Positions 48,789 to 58,337 of a stretch of 64,000 nt of DNA are shown piece by piece (positions within the stretch are counted from its first letter, which is position 1; every line of letters begins with the position of its first letter). The DNA is taken from assembly GCA_023421245.1 (NCBI GenBank), contig JAEZTV010000028.1, forward strand, positions 1 to 64,000, read 5' to 3'. A program made the translations under genes and the position numbers. Source of the DNA: Bacillota bacterium (lineage in GTDB: Bacteria > Bacillota > Clostridia > Oscillospirales > Ruminococcaceae). The notes under the pieces are model-generated. The model ran no database searches. It was not told the origin of the DNA and saw nothing but the letters and a program-made list of their open reading frames with translations.

Positions 48789-50469
48789 GCCAGGAAAATG
48801 GCGAACGGCAAGAACGCCGTATCTCAAGGGCATTATGGACGCATTTACAGATAATGAGGTTGAAGAGATTGTTTTTGTAAAGCCAACACAGGTTGGAGGC
48901 ACGGAGTGTCTGCTCAACATGATCGGATACATAATCGACCAAGACCCAAGCCCGACACTAGCAATCTACCCAACAGATACGCTGGCACAAAGCGTTTCAA
49001 AAAACCGAATACAGCCTATGATAATGGCTTCCGAAAAGTTAGCAAAGAAATATGACGATAAACGCAGCCAGTTGTTAGAGCTACAAACGGAAGGAATGTT
49101 TCTGGCTCTTTCCGGCGCAAACTCACCGTCACAGCTTGCATCGCGACCTATTCGAAACTTACTGCTTGACGAGGTAGACAAATATCCGCCAAGAGCAGGA
49201 AAAGAAGGCGACCCGATATCTCTTGCCCGCGAACGCACGAAGACGTTCGCGTATAACAAGAAGATATTCACAACATCCACACCGACATATACTAGCGGAC
49301 CGGTATGGCAAGAGTTTCAATCTTGCGAAACTCAGCTATATTACATGGTACCGTGCCCGAGATGCGGAGAATATCAGCAGTTTAAGCTCAAACAAATCAA
49401 GTGGCCGCAGGAGGCGGTAACCTCTAGCGCCCGAAAGGCTTCAGCGTTTTATGAATGTGATCACTGTAAAGGAGTAATACGGGATGCAGACAAAGCCGAA
49501 ATGCTCAAAGATGGCGAATGGCGACCGCAAAAAGAAGGATCGAGACAAAAGATTGGGTTCCACCTCAATGCTATCTATTCGCCGTGGATTACCTTCGGCG
49601 ATATCGCGTACAACTTCACCGCCTCGAACAAGGAGCCTGATACTCTCATAAACTTTATCAACTCATGGCTGGCGGAACCGTGGGAACAGGTCTCTACTAG
49701 CGCGGACGATGATAAGGTACTTAAACACACAGCAGCATATACACAGGGCGTTGTACCAGATGGCACTATGATGATTACCGGTGGCGTGGACGTACAGAGA
49801 ACTTGCTGCTATTACACAATACGGGCATGGGGCATAAATCGTCGCAGTTGGAACATTGACCATGGTTGCGTCCAGACGTTTGACGATATCCGTGAGATTA
49901 TGGATAGACCTTACCACGACCTGAATGGCAACACTTTTTTTATTAACCTTTGCCTTATCGACTCTGGAGACCGAACCGACGAGGTATACGATTTTTGTTA
50001 TATAAACCAAGGGCTTTTTTCTCCGCTAAAGGGTTCATCAAATCCGATACCACAAAGGTACCGGCTATCGACCATTGAGAAGAAGGATTCCACTGCGAAA
50101 GGCATGCAGTTAGTAATTTGCGATGGCAGTTATTATAAAGATTTTATATTTAACCGCTTAAATCGTGAGGATGAAGATGCTTGGTTTGTTTACGATGGCT
50201 GTGACGCAGAGTATGCGCAGCAGGTTACTGCGGAGCACAAAATACTCAAAAAAGTAAACGGTCGTGATGTTTGGGTGTGGGCGAAAAAGCGCAGCGGGAT
50301 AGATAACCACTATCTTGACTGTGAAGTGTATTGCTCATGCGCTGCTGATGTCATGGGGGCGTTTGATTTATTGCATCCGGAAGAAAGTGAAGAAATACAA
50401 GTGACAACAACGTCCGGAGAAAAACAAGAAAGCAACTGGATTGAAACCGGAGGTGATGACTGGATATGA
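48640..50469 (+). CDS. terminase large subunit, GpA family
   Basis: A 609-residue packaging motor and nuclease of the lambda gpA type. VKPTQVGGTE (residues 80-89) is the Walker A-like loop and LLLDEVDKYP (about 172) is Walker B. A zinc finger with CPRCGEY and CDHCKG lies at about 245-285. The C-terminal nuclease has GGVDVQRTCCYYTIRAWG and LIDSGDRTDEVYDF. A perfect AGGAGGTGATCCTGT precedes the ATG, so the long overlap with the small subunit is genuine. Confidence 0.96.
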   Translation: MPSTNGAEETLKRIPGWITPALGVLKPPEKITVSEWADRNRVLDPKSSNEPGKWRTARTPYLKGIMDAFTDNEVEEIVFVKPTQVGGTECLLNMIGYIIDQDPSPTLAIYPTDTLAQSVSKNRIQPMIMASEKLAKKYDDKRSQLLELQTEGMFLALSGANSPSQLASRPIRNLLLDEVDKYPPRAGKEGDPISLARERTKTFAYNKKIFTTSTPTYTSGPVWQEFQSCETQLYYMVPCPRCGEYQQFKLKQIKWPQEAVTSSARKASAFYECDHCKGVIRDADKAEMLKDGEWRPQKEGSRQKIGFHLNAIYSPWITFGDIAYNFTASNKEPDTLINFINSWLAEPWEQVSTSADDDKVLKHTAAYTQGVVPDGTMMITGGVDVQRTCCYYTIRAWGINRRSWNIDHGCVQTFDDIREIMDRPYHDLNGNTFFINLCLIDSGDRTDEVYDFCYINQGLFSPLKGSSNPIPQRYRLSTIEKKDSTAKGMQLVICDGSYYKDFIFNRLNREDEDAWFVYDGCDAEYAQQVTAEHKILKKVNGRDVWVWAKKRSGIDNHYLDCEVYCSCAADVMGAFDLLHPEESEEIQVTTTSGEKQESNWIETGGDDWI

Positions 50470-50669
50470 TGAGCGCAAGTGAAAGATACACCCAGCTTGA
50501 AGCTGCAATATCTGCCATAGAAAACGGTGCGCAGGAATACAGAATTGGATCTCGCAGCGTACGAAAGGCGGACTTATCTGTACTGTATGCGGAACGAAAA
50601 AATCTTGAGCGTCAAATTGCAGAAGAGAATGGTTACAACACCGCGGTAGCTGTTTTTGATGGGAGGTAG
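50466..50669 (+). CDS. gpW-like head-tail joining protein
   Basis: A 67-residue helical protein. ERYTQLEAAISAIENGAQEY and RIGSRSVRKADLSVLYAERK match the gpW family, which adds to the filled head before tail joining. It overlaps the terL stop by four bases and precedes the portal gene, as in lambda. Confidence 0.9.
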   Translation: MMSASERYTQLEAAISAIENGAQEYRIGSRSVRKADLSVLYAERKNLERQIAEENGYNTAVAVFDGR

Positions 50670-50671
50670 AA

Positions 50672-52105
50672 ATGGGAATAAGAGATAGAATCAATGCTGC
50701 CGTTACTGCCTTTCGGAGCGCGAGCGGTTATGATAGCGGCGGATGGGACCGGCAAAATCAAAACTGGTCGCCAGTCAATGGTACCGGTGAACAAATAAAC
50801 ACGATATCCCGTGACATTATCCGCGCGAGGACGAGGGACCTTGAGCGCAATGCGGATAATGTTGGCGCGATAGTTGATGCATACGAACGCAATGTTGTAG
50901 GGACTGGAATACAGTTACAAGCAAAAATCAGGAAAGATACAAGTCTTGACTCCGAAGAAAACGACGAGCTCAATGATGCTATTGAAGAACTGTGGAAAGA
51001 ATGGTGCAAAGCTGACAATTGTGATTTAACTGGCCAATTCTGCTTTTCTGAAATGCAAACAATGGCCGTCAGGCGCAGGTTGGTTGATGGCGGGATATTC
51101 TTTGTTTTTGTATACAACTATGCAGAACGTTTTCCGTTGAAGCTGCAAATGAAAGAGGTTGACGAACTCGATACATCCATTCTGAGCTATAGGCGCGGGA
51201 ACATAACAAACAAGGTCGTCAGCGGTATCGAGCTTACTAGTTACGGCAAGCCAGTAGCGTATCACTTTAAAGAATATGACGCTTACGGGTGGACGGGCAA
51301 GAGCCGGCGCGTTGATGTTAAGCATGCGATTTTCCTGCAATACAAAACCAGACCAAGCGATATCCGTGAGATTTCACCGATGTCGCGAATACTAACGCGC
51401 CTCAAGGACATAAACCAATACATGGATGCAATCTCGGTAAAAGAGCGGGTGCTAGCGTGCCTGTCTGTGTTTATCAAAAAAGTGACCGGGCGCGATATGG
51501 GAAACCATAGAGCGTTATCGATAGACAGGGCTACTGGTCAACGGGCAAAGAAACTTTCCCCCGGCATGATTGAAACATTGGATGCCGGCGACGAAATACA
51601 AGTGGTAAATCCATCTGGACAAGCCAGTAATGCGAAAGATTTTATAACTACAATGATGCGTTCTGTATCGGCAGCGCTTGGTTTGTCATATGAGGCGGTT
51701 TCGCGCGACATGTCAGAGGTTAACTATAGTTCAGCCCGCCAGAACCTCCTTGAAGATAGGCGGACATATCAAGTTTGGCAGCGGTACCTAGTCGACCATC
51801 TATGTAGCAAGGTATATAAAGAGTTTCTGGCAACTTCTGTTCTGGCGGGGATTATTGATATTCCTGATTTTTTCAGCAACAAAGAGCGTTATACCAGTTG
51901 CACGTTTATCTCAAACGGGCTTAGCTGGATTGATCCGCTTAAAGAGGTTCGTGCAAACGAAATTGCAGTAAATAGCAACCAGATTACGCTTTCAGAGGTT
52001 TGTGCAGAGCGCGGCAGGGATTATAAAGAAGTGCTGAAACAACGAGCGAAAGAAGAAAAGCTTATGAGGGATTATGGTTTGAAAGGAGAAACAAACAATG
52101 TCTAA
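50672..52105 (+). CDS. portal protein, lambda gpB family
   Basis: A 477-residue portal. RARTRDLERNADNVGAIVDA, YERNVVGTGIQLQAKI, FLQYKTRPSDIREISPMS and SVSAALGLSYEAVSRDMSEV are typical of the lambda portal family. Twelve copies form the DNA channel. GGGAGGTAGAA precedes the ATG. The 3' end overlaps the protease-capsid gene by eight bases. Confidence 0.95.
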   Translation: MGIRDRINAAVTAFRSASGYDSGGWDRQNQNWSPVNGTGEQINTISRDIIRARTRDLERNADNVGAIVDAYERNVVGTGIQLQAKIRKDTSLDSEENDELNDAIEELWKEWCKADNCDLTGQFCFSEMQTMAVRRRLVDGGIFFVFVYNYAERFPLKLQMKEVDELDTSILSYRRGNITNKVVSGIELTSYGKPVAYHFKEYDAYGWTGKSRRVDVKHAIFLQYKTRPSDIREISPMSRILTRLKDINQYMDAISVKERVLACLSVFIKKVTGRDMGNHRALSIDRATGQRAKKLSPGMIETLDAGDEIQVVNPSGQASNAKDFITTMMRSVSAALGLSYEAVSRDMSEVNYSSARQNLLEDRRTYQVWQRYLVDHLCSKVYKEFLATSVLAGIIDIPDFFSNKERYTSCTFISNGLSWIDPLKEVRANEIAVNSNQITLSEVCAERGRDYKEVLKQRAKEEKLMRDYGLKGETNNV

Positions 52106-54041
52106 ATCAATTACAAACGGACAGAGGTTAATGCGAACTTTCAGCGGAGAAATCCGTGCCGCTGAAGCTAATGAATCACGGCGCATAGAACTGTCGTTTT
52201 CATCCGAGCAGCCATACACGCGGTGGTTTGGATCGGAGATCCTTTGTCATGATGAGGGGTGCGTAGAGTTAACCCGCCTCAAAGAAATAGGAACGTTATT
52301 GTTTCACCATGGACGTGACGCAAACTACGGTAGTTTGCCGGTCGGGAAGATCATTGACGTTACGCTGGACAAGGCCGAAAAACGGTGCAGGGCAACTGTT
52401 GAGTTTGATGCAGACGAAAAAAGCGATTTGCTTTACCAAAAGGTATCCAGTGGAAGCGTTAAGGGTGTATCGGTAGGCTACTCCATTGATGCGTACGAGG
52501 AAGTTATGACTGGAAAAACCAGTTCGAACGGCAGATTTACGGGTCCATGTACGGTGGTCACAAAGTGGACACCGATGGAAATATCAATTGAATCGGTACC
52601 CGCAGATGACAGCGTGGGTGTTGGCCGATCAGTAAATGAAAAGGGAGATGATTTTATGGCAGGCGAACAGAATCTTAACGTAAACACTACCGGAGAGCAC
52701 ACGAGGACTGTCACTCCTCCGACTGCGCCGGTCGCAACCACACCACCCGTAGTGCCGGCGGAAAACGAAAGAGTATTAGGAGCACAGCAGGAACGCGCAA
52801 GGGTTACTGAGATATCTGCATTATGCAAGGATTTTGGTGTAAGCGCGGACGGCTACATTGAAAAAGGTAGCACAGTTGAAGAGGCAAGGGCAGCCGTGCT
52901 GGAAATCCTCAGAACCAGAGAATCAGGAGAAGGGCTACCCGCGGCAAACGCAGAAGTTACGCAGGCAGAGGAGGATAAGTACCGTTCTGCAGCTCGTGAT
53001 GGAATGCTGCAGCGAATGGGATTCAGCGTACAAAAACCGGCAGCCGGTGCCCGCGAATTCATTGGGATGTCTCTAAAAGAGTTGGCTAAAGATTGCGTTG
53101 CACGGAGCGGAGAACAAAGCGAACGCAGGCTAAATGACGTGGAAGAGCTTATGCGTTCGGCGCTTGTGCCAAACTCTGCTTTTGTATCGGTAATCAACAA
53201 CACCATGGGCGCGGTACTCTCCGATGGATACAGCACCGCAAATACTACATTCCAGCAGTGGGCCGGCAAAGGTTCGAATCCAAACTTTAAGGCTAGCAAT
53301 CGCTATCGCCTCTCGGCTGCGGGCGATTTCTATGAAATCCCACAGAATGGAGAATTTAAAAATAGCGAGGTAACCGACGAGGGCGTGGCCACTCGCCTGA
53401 AAACCTTCGGCAAGAAGTTCGCGTTTGGGCGGCAGACGATTATCGACGATGATCTTGGGACCATTGCCAGGGCATTACAGGCTCAGGTACGCTCCAATAA
53501 GCGTTTTATCAACGCGAAGGTGTACGAAGCGCTCACCGCTTCTTCTTCAATCTATGATGGGAAAGCACTGTTCCACAACGACCACAAGAATCTTGGCACC
53601 GCCGGTGAACTTAGCATTGAGACAATAAATGAACTGCTTATCAAGATGGCGTTACAGAAGGATATGAGCGGGAAAGAGCAGCTCAACATTACTCCGGCGT
53701 TTTTACTGGTGCCGGTTGCGCTGCAGATGGCCGCCGGCCGCCTCATTTACTCTGCGGCAGATCCGTCGGGTAATAACTCCGGCGTCGCAAACCCCATGCA
53801 GAACAAACTCAGCATCATTGCGGATGCCGCACTGGATGCCAAATCGGCAAAGGCGTTTTATTTGGCGGCAAGTCCGGCTGATGTCGACACCATCGAGGTT
53901 ACATACCTCAATGGCAAAGAGGAGCCGACGCTCGAAAGCAACGTTTCGTTTGAACGCCTTGGTATCGAGTATCGACTGTATCATGATTTTTCCGTGTCCG
54001 TGCTTGATTACCGCGGACTTGCAAAAAATGCCGGGCAGTAA
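52098..54041 (+). CDS. fused prohead protease and major capsid protein
   Basis: A 647-residue fusion. Residues 1-185 are an S78-type prohead protease (GTLLFHHGRDANYGSLPVGK with the active His, GSVKGVSVGYSI with the Ser). A Thr/Pro-rich linker (residues 200-230) and a scaffold-like helical part follow. Residues about 330-647 are an HK97-fold or Mu gpT-like capsid (FGRQTIIDDDLGTIARALQ, ALFHNDHKNLGT). The protease should release the shell protein after assembly. Fusion forms occur in other Firmicute prophages. Confidence 0.92.
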   Translation: MSKSITNGQRLMRTFSGEIRAAEANESRRIELSFSSEQPYTRWFGSEILCHDEGCVELTRLKEIGTLLFHHGRDANYGSLPVGKIIDVTLDKAEKRCRATVEFDADEKSDLLYQKVSSGSVKGVSVGYSIDAYEEVMTGKTSSNGRFTGPCTVVTKWTPMEISIESVPADDSVGVGRSVNEKGDDFMAGEQNLNVNTTGEHTRTVTPPTAPVATTPPVVPAENERVLGAQQERARVTEISALCKDFGVSADGYIEKGSTVEEARAAVLEILRTRESGEGLPAANAEVTQAEEDKYRSAARDGMLQRMGFSVQKPAAGAREFIGMSLKELAKDCVARSGEQSERRLNDVEELMRSALVPNSAFVSVINNTMGAVLSDGYSTANTTFQQWAGKGSNPNFKASNRYRLSAAGDFYEIPQNGEFKNSEVTDEGVATRLKTFGKKFAFGRQTIIDDDLGTIARALQAQVRSNKRFINAKVYEALTASSSIYDGKALFHNDHKNLGTAGELSIETINELLIKMALQKDMSGKEQLNITPAFLLVPVALQMAAGRLIYSAADPSGNNSGVANPMQNKLSIIADAALDAKSAKAFYLAASPADVDTIEVTYLNGKEEPTLESNVSFERLGIEYRLYHDFSVSVLDYRGLAKNAGQ

Positions 54042-54076
54042 TGCTGGCACTACAAGAAGATAAGGAGGGCATACAC

Positions 54077-54400
54077 ATGGCAAACTATATCCAGAAAGGC
54101 GAGCACATCGATTTTGTAAACAGCGGAGCGGAAGTGATTAAGCGCGGTGATGTTGTTGTACTCCCCTCGCGCATAGCTATTGCTGATACGGACATTGCAG
54201 TGGGAGAAATGGGAACGATTGCGCTAGTAGGAGTCTATGAACTTGATGCCGGCGCTGTCGCAATCAACGTTGGTGACGCGGTATATTGGGATGCAGAGGC
54301 CGGCAATATCAAGGTATCGGCGACCAGTAATACCGCAGCAGGCATGGCGGTTACTTCAAAGGGTGGCGCGGCAGGCAAGGTAAACGTGCGCATCGGGTAA
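54077..54400 (+). CDS. DUF2190 capsid-decoration-like protein
   Basis: A 107-residue beta-rich protein (YIQKGEHIDFVNSGAEVIKR, VGDAVYWDAEAGNIKVSATS, GKVNVRIG) of the DUF2190 family, thought to decorate or cement the capsid in the place of lambda gpD. TAAGGAGGGCATACAC precedes the ATG at 54077. It directly follows the capsid gene. Confidence 0.92.
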   Translation: MANYIQKGEHIDFVNSGAEVIKRGDVVVLPSRIAIADTDIAVGEMGTIALVGVYELDAGAVAINVGDAVYWDAEAGNIKVSATSNTAAGMAVTSKGGAAGKVNVRIG

Positions 54401-54406
54401 CCCGTC

Positions 54407-54718
54407 ATGAATCTTAAAGAGCAGATTTTTGCAGAGATGGCGCTGTTTTTTAACAGCGCCGAATTTGCGCAGGAAGCAACAATCGACGGAAAACGGTGTT
54501 TGGTTGTAGTCGATAACGACCGCCTAATGCAACGCAGCAAATCCGAGTACGAAGGGATCTCATGCGGAGAACTGCTGTTTTACATCAAGGCGGCTGACTT
54601 ACCGAGGAAACCGGCACCCGAAAGTGCTATGAGATTCGACGGGAAGCCAATGATTGTGTTTGACTGCCGCGAAGATGAAGGGATATATGAGATTATTCTC
54701 ACTCATAATCGGAGGTAA
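54407..54718 (+). CDS. head-tail connector, gpFII-like
   Basis: A 103-residue protein (KEQIFAEMALFFNSAEFAQE, KRCLVVVDNDRLMQRSKSEY, GIYEIILTHNRR). Its size, the FFNxxEFA opening and its place between the decoration and gpZ-like genes fit the lambda FII-type neck protein family. Function is inferred mostly from order. Confidence 0.78.
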   Translation: MNLKEQIFAEMALFFNSAEFAQEATIDGKRCLVVVDNDRLMQRSKSEYEGISCGELLFYIKAADLPRKPAPESAMRFDGKPMIVFDCREDEGIYEIILTHNRR

Positions 54719-54720
54719 TT

Positions 54721-55407
54721 ATGGCGAGCGATAGCCCGGCAATTATTGTAAAGATGCCGACGATAGAACCACTTTTGGCACAGTTATCAGGATTTCCAAA
54801 ACAGGTGCATCGCGCAAACTACTCTGCAGCCAAAAGGACGGCCGATCATGTCATAACTAATATTGGACGAGAGGTATCAAAACGATATGCGCTCCCGCAG
54901 AACAAACTCAAGCGACACATAAAGAGTAAGCGCCTCATAATCCCGAAGTTTAGCAAGACGATGCAAGGGTATCAAATTCTTATAAAAGGCCACTTGTTGC
55001 CAACAACCGCATTCCCCCACACAATTAAAATCACCGAAAAAAAGGATAAGTTAGGTAACGTAAGAAAAAAAGTGACCATAAGCGCGCGGGTTTTGCGCAG
55101 TAATCGTCGGCGCAAAATAGTACGCAAAAATGAGGATGGCTCTATCGCAAGTGCCTTTCTTAAAATGCCCCGTGAGACGAGTGACACTGATGGGCTTACA
55201 GATGCGCCTCCTGTTATCCTAGTCCGCAAGAGCCGCCAAAGAGGGCCGTTGATGGAACCGAAAGTGCTGTCTATCCCACAGATGATTACCAACGATGAAG
55301 TTGCTGATCAAATAGCTCGCGAAGCCCAAGAATGGTATTTAAAGCGCATAACCCATGAGGTTGAGAATCGAATACAAAAAATGGCCGAGAAGGTGAATAA
55401 GGCATGA
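54721..55407 (+). CDS. minor tail protein Z-like (gpZ)
   Basis: A 228-residue basic protein. LLAQLSGFPKQVHRANYSAA, KRTADHVITNIGREVSKRYA and the C-terminal QEWYLKRITHEVENRIQKMA resemble lambda gpZ and HK97 gp10-type tail completion proteins that join the head end of the tail. GGAGGTAATT precedes the ATG. It overlaps the next gene by four bases. Confidence 0.85.
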   Translation: MASDSPAIIVKMPTIEPLLAQLSGFPKQVHRANYSAAKRTADHVITNIGREVSKRYALPQNKLKRHIKSKRLIIPKFSKTMQGYQILIKGHLLPTTAFPHTIKITEKKDKLGNVRKKVTISARVLRSNRRRKIVRKNEDGSIASAFLKMPRETSDTDGLTDAPPVILVRKSRQRGPLMEPKVLSIPQMITNDEVADQIAREAQEWYLKRITHEVENRIQKMAEKVNKA

Positions 55408-55913
55408 CACTAACGAACCTTGAAGAAATAAAGGAATTTCTCCTGCGGGAAGTGACGCCTACCATTAAACTGCTGCAATCCACTGAGGACGACGCGGTGT
55501 ATAAGCTTGTCGAGCCTGCCGTACATGTGGGGTGGATACCGGATAACGGTTTTTTGCCGGACGACGCGGTAAGCATCCCTTGTCTGGTTGTGGGCATGGA
55601 GCAGAGCGATATGGATGAGGACGACGGGTCATTGTCGGTGGTAGTCACAGTGGCTGTTTGTCGTTACGGCCTCACTAACAATACAGGGGCGTTGACAGAC
55701 GGGTTAGAGGGATATAAAGACCTTATCAACCTGCTTGACCGCACAGCGGCTGCCGTACTGCGCAAAAGGCTGCTGGCACCGAACCTCAAGCTGACGTCAC
55801 CGGTGAGGCAGTCTATGTACAAAGACCAACCGTATCCATACTGGTACGGGAAGATCATGTTTACAGTCAGCACGGATGGATATCCGTGTGTAGCGCACGA
55901 CATGAATTTTTAA
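55404..55913 (+). CDS. tail terminator/completion protein
   Basis: A 169-residue alpha/beta protein (EIKEFLLREVTPTIKLLQST, VSIPCLVVGMEQSDMDEDD, YPYWYGKIMFTVSTDGYPCV). Proteins of this form precede the sheath gene in many myoprophages and cap the tail at the head side. The role is inferred from position and size. Confidence 0.82.
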   Translation: MTLTNLEEIKEFLLREVTPTIKLLQSTEDDAVYKLVEPAVHVGWIPDNGFLPDDAVSIPCLVVGMEQSDMDEDDGSLSVVVTVAVCRYGLTNNTGALTDGLEGYKDLINLLDRTAAAVLRKRLLAPNLKLTSPVRQSMYKDQPYPYWYGKIMFTVSTDGYPCVAHDMNF

Positions 55914-55928
55914 GAGAGGTGAATTATT

Positions 55929-57350
55929 ATGAGCGTAGGATATAAACATGGCGCTTACGCCGACATTGTATCGTCTGCCAGAGGTTTAAATGCACTGTCA
56001 GTTGGAACGCTGCCGGTATACATCGGATGCGCCCCTGTCCACCAGTTAAGAGCGTATGCAGGCGCAGTGGGGAAACCCCTGCTGGTTACGGACACTAACA
56101 ATGCACGAAAACAGGCGGGATACATGTCACGTGGGTGGCAGGGCTTTGAACTCTGTGAAGCGGTTAACGCTCACTTTGATAACAGAATCAATCCGATTGG
56201 CCCAATTGTGTTGATTAACCTGTTTGACCCAGCAATCCATAAGGCAACACCGCAGACAACGGTAGAGGTATCCCTTGTGAAAAAGGTCGGATATATTGAG
56301 GACAGCAGAGCAATCCTTAACACTGTATCTATCACGGATATGGCGTTTGGCACAGATTACACCGTCGAGTATACAGAGGATGGCCAAAGAGTAAAAATCA
56401 CCGCCTTAACTGATGCAGCAGGGCCGCTAAGCGCAAAATATTCAAAGGCGGACCCTACGAAGGTTACGACTGCAGAAATTATCGAGGGTGCCCGTGAAGG
56501 GATTAAACTTATTTATCAAAAATTTAATCGTATCCCGACGTTGATCTGCGCCCCGAGGTGGAGCGCGGTAAAAGAGGTGCACGACGCTTTGCTGGATGCC
56601 ATCGAGGACATTAACGGGCACTGGAAAGCATATCTCTACAGCGACCTGCCGGCAGCCGCCAATACTGATGCAGCTATTGTGGCAAAAGCGGAGAATGAGT
56701 ACACGTCGCCAAAAGAAACGCCGTGTTGGCCATACGCTAAAAAGGGAGAGAATGTGTATCACTTATCCACCATTGCCGCGGTGACGGCTCAGTACGTGGA
56801 TAACGTCAATGACAACGTACCGTACGAGACCCCATCCAACAAGCCTGTCGACATTGACGGCTTATGCAAAGCAGATGGCACCCCGATAGATTTCGACAAA
56901 ATTAAGGCAAACGAGCTCAACGCAGCCGGCATCCGCACTGCAACATATTGGGATGGCAGCTGGGTTTTGTGGGGCGCGCATACCGGTGCATACACCTATG
57001 CGATGGACACTAAGCCCGAAGAGATTTTTGATTGCTCAATGCGGATGTTGCAGTACATCGCAAACACATTCCAACGCAAATACGGTATCAAGGTAGACAA
57101 GCCGATGAATCGGGCGGCAATTGACACAATTCTCAACGACTATCAGGCGTTTTTGGATAATCTTTCCGCGCAAGGTGCTTTACTTGGTGGAAAAATTGAA
57201 TTTTTGGAGACGAGCAACGGGTTAAGCGATATGGTCGAGGGTGATTTTGTGTTTGATCTTGAAACCACGACAACACCGCCCGGAAAGAGCCTAACCGCGA
57301 AGATCAGATACACTGCAGACGGCATAAACGCATTGTTTGGAGGCGAATAA
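55929..57350 (+). CDS. contractile tail sheath protein
   Basis: A 473-residue sheath subunit of the P2 FI type. MSVGYKHGAYADIVSSARGL and LPVYIGCAPVH at the N-terminus, PTLICAPRWSAVKEVHDALL and AIEDINGHWKAYLYSDLPAA in the middle, and MRMLQYIANTFQRKYGIKVD near the end are family features. Its presence makes this a myovirus. AGAGAGGTGAATTATT precedes the ATG. Confidence 0.95.
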   Translation: MSVGYKHGAYADIVSSARGLNALSVGTLPVYIGCAPVHQLRAYAGAVGKPLLVTDTNNARKQAGYMSRGWQGFELCEAVNAHFDNRINPIGPIVLINLFDPAIHKATPQTTVEVSLVKKVGYIEDSRAILNTVSITDMAFGTDYTVEYTEDGQRVKITALTDAAGPLSAKYSKADPTKVTTAEIIEGAREGIKLIYQKFNRIPTLICAPRWSAVKEVHDALLDAIEDINGHWKAYLYSDLPAAANTDAAIVAKAENEYTSPKETPCWPYAKKGENVYHLSTIAAVTAQYVDNVNDNVPYETPSNKPVDIDGLCKADGTPIDFDKIKANELNAAGIRTATYWDGSWVLWGAHTGAYTYAMDTKPEEIFDCSMRMLQYIANTFQRKYGIKVDKPMNRAAIDTILNDYQAFLDNLSAQGALLGGKIEFLETSNGLSDMVEGDFVFDLETTTTPPGKSLTAKIRYTADGINALFGGE

Positions 57351-57351
57351 G

Positions 57352-57867
57352 ATGGTGAAGAAAAAAGAAATTGCGGTAACAGCCCATAAGGTTCTTATGG
57401 ATAACAATGAAATCGGTGATAATGTGTCGTGCACGCTGCCGGACATAGAGCACGCTACGAGTGAGCTCAAGGGAGCCGGAATCGCGGGAACAATTGACGT
57501 TCCGCTGATGGGTATGTTTAACTCCATGACATTTAGTATGGATTTTCGCGGGCTCAACCGCAACTCTGCTGCAGCACTTAAGCCAGGAATAACGAATTTG
57601 GAGCTTCGTTTTCTCAAGGACACCATTGCAAGTAACGGTAATTACATCGCCGAGGGCACTAAGGTTTTCGTTTCTGGATATAATAAAAAGGTTGCCCCGG
57701 GAAAGGTGGAAACCGGCGCGTCAATGGACAGCTCGGCCGAATACGAGGTTACCCGGTACAGGATAATCTGTGACGGCGTTGAGGTATTGCTGATTGACAA
57801 GCTCGCAGGCGTCTACAAAGTAAACGGTATAGACTATATGCAAAAAGCAAGAGAGGTCCTCGGTTAA
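57352..57867 (+). CDS. tail tube protein, P2 FII-like
   Basis: A 171-residue tube subunit (AVTAHKVLMDNNEIGDNVSC, IDVPLMGMFNSMTFSMDFRG, RYRIICDGVEVLLIDKLAGV). It stacks inside the sheath. The start at 57352 has GGAGGCGAATAAG upstream. The last codons lie inside the 5' arm of a terminator hairpin. Confidence 0.93.
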   Translation: MVKKKEIAVTAHKVLMDNNEIGDNVSCTLPDIEHATSELKGAGIAGTIDVPLMGMFNSMTFSMDFRGLNRNSAAALKPGITNLELRFLKDTIASNGNYIAEGTKVFVSGYNKKVAPGKVETGASMDSSAEYEVTRYRIICDGVEVLLIDKLAGVYKVNGIDYMQKAREVLG

Positions 57868-57880
57868 CGAGGACCTTTTT
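57854..57880 (+). terminator. intrinsic terminator overlapping the tube gene end
   Basis: AGGTCCTCG (57854-57862) pairs with CGAGGACCT (57868-57876) around five bases, then TTTTT. It would reduce transcription after the most abundant tail proteins, as seen in P2-like tail operons. Confidence 0.8.
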
Positions 57881-57883
57881 GGC

Positions 57884-57907
57884 TTTTGCATTCAAGTGCA
57901 AAAGGAG
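57884..57907. repeat. dispersed palindrome copy 5
   Basis: TTTTGCATTCAAGTGCAAAAGGAGG: the right arm flows directly into the ribosome site of the tail-assembly gene at 57915, as in copy 1. It sits four bases after the terminator. Confidence 0.7.
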
Positions 57908-57914
57908 GATAAAA

Positions 57915-58337
57915 ATGTTTGGAAAAACAAAAACAGAAGCCGAAATCACTAAGATATCCGAGGCTCCGGAAGTGCGGGAGCAGGAAGTGTCGCAGGAAGA
58001 TTTTTCACCGGTAAAAAAAATGAAGTTGTCCCGGCCGATTATGATCAATGCCAGAGAGTACACCGAGCTTGAGTACAATTTTGAGGACCTTACCAGCAAA
58101 GACCTGAGCATGGCCACAAAACTGATGGGCAGCTACGATATGATTAAGTTGACTCCACAAGAACTTGACCACGACTATCACTTCTTTTTATTCGTAAAAG
58201 CGGTGCAGAAAGTCAACCCTGCAATCGACTGCGCGTCCTTAATGCGGCTCAATGCAAAGGACGGAATCATGGCAAGAAAGCTGGCACGCGAGTATTTTTT
58301 CATAAATTCGGAGGAGTTATCCACCCAGAACAACTAA
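57915..58337 (+). CDS. tail assembly chaperone, P2 gpE-like
   Basis: A 140-residue protein (MFGKTKTEAEITKISEAPEV, SRPIMINAREYTELEYNFED, KDGIMARKLAREYFFINSEE). It lies between the tube and the tape-measure genes, where lambda G/T and P2 E/E' chaperones are found. Codons TAT TTT TTC at 58293-58301 provide the -1 slippery heptamer TTTTTTC near its end. AAAGGAGGATAAAA precedes the ATG. Confidence 0.88.
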   Translation: MFGKTKTEAEITKISEAPEVREQEVSQEDFSPVKKMKLSRPIMINAREYTELEYNFEDLTSKDLSMATKLMGSYDMIKLTPQELDHDYHFFLFVKAVQKVNPAIDCASLMRLNAKDGIMARKLAREYFFINSEELSTQNN

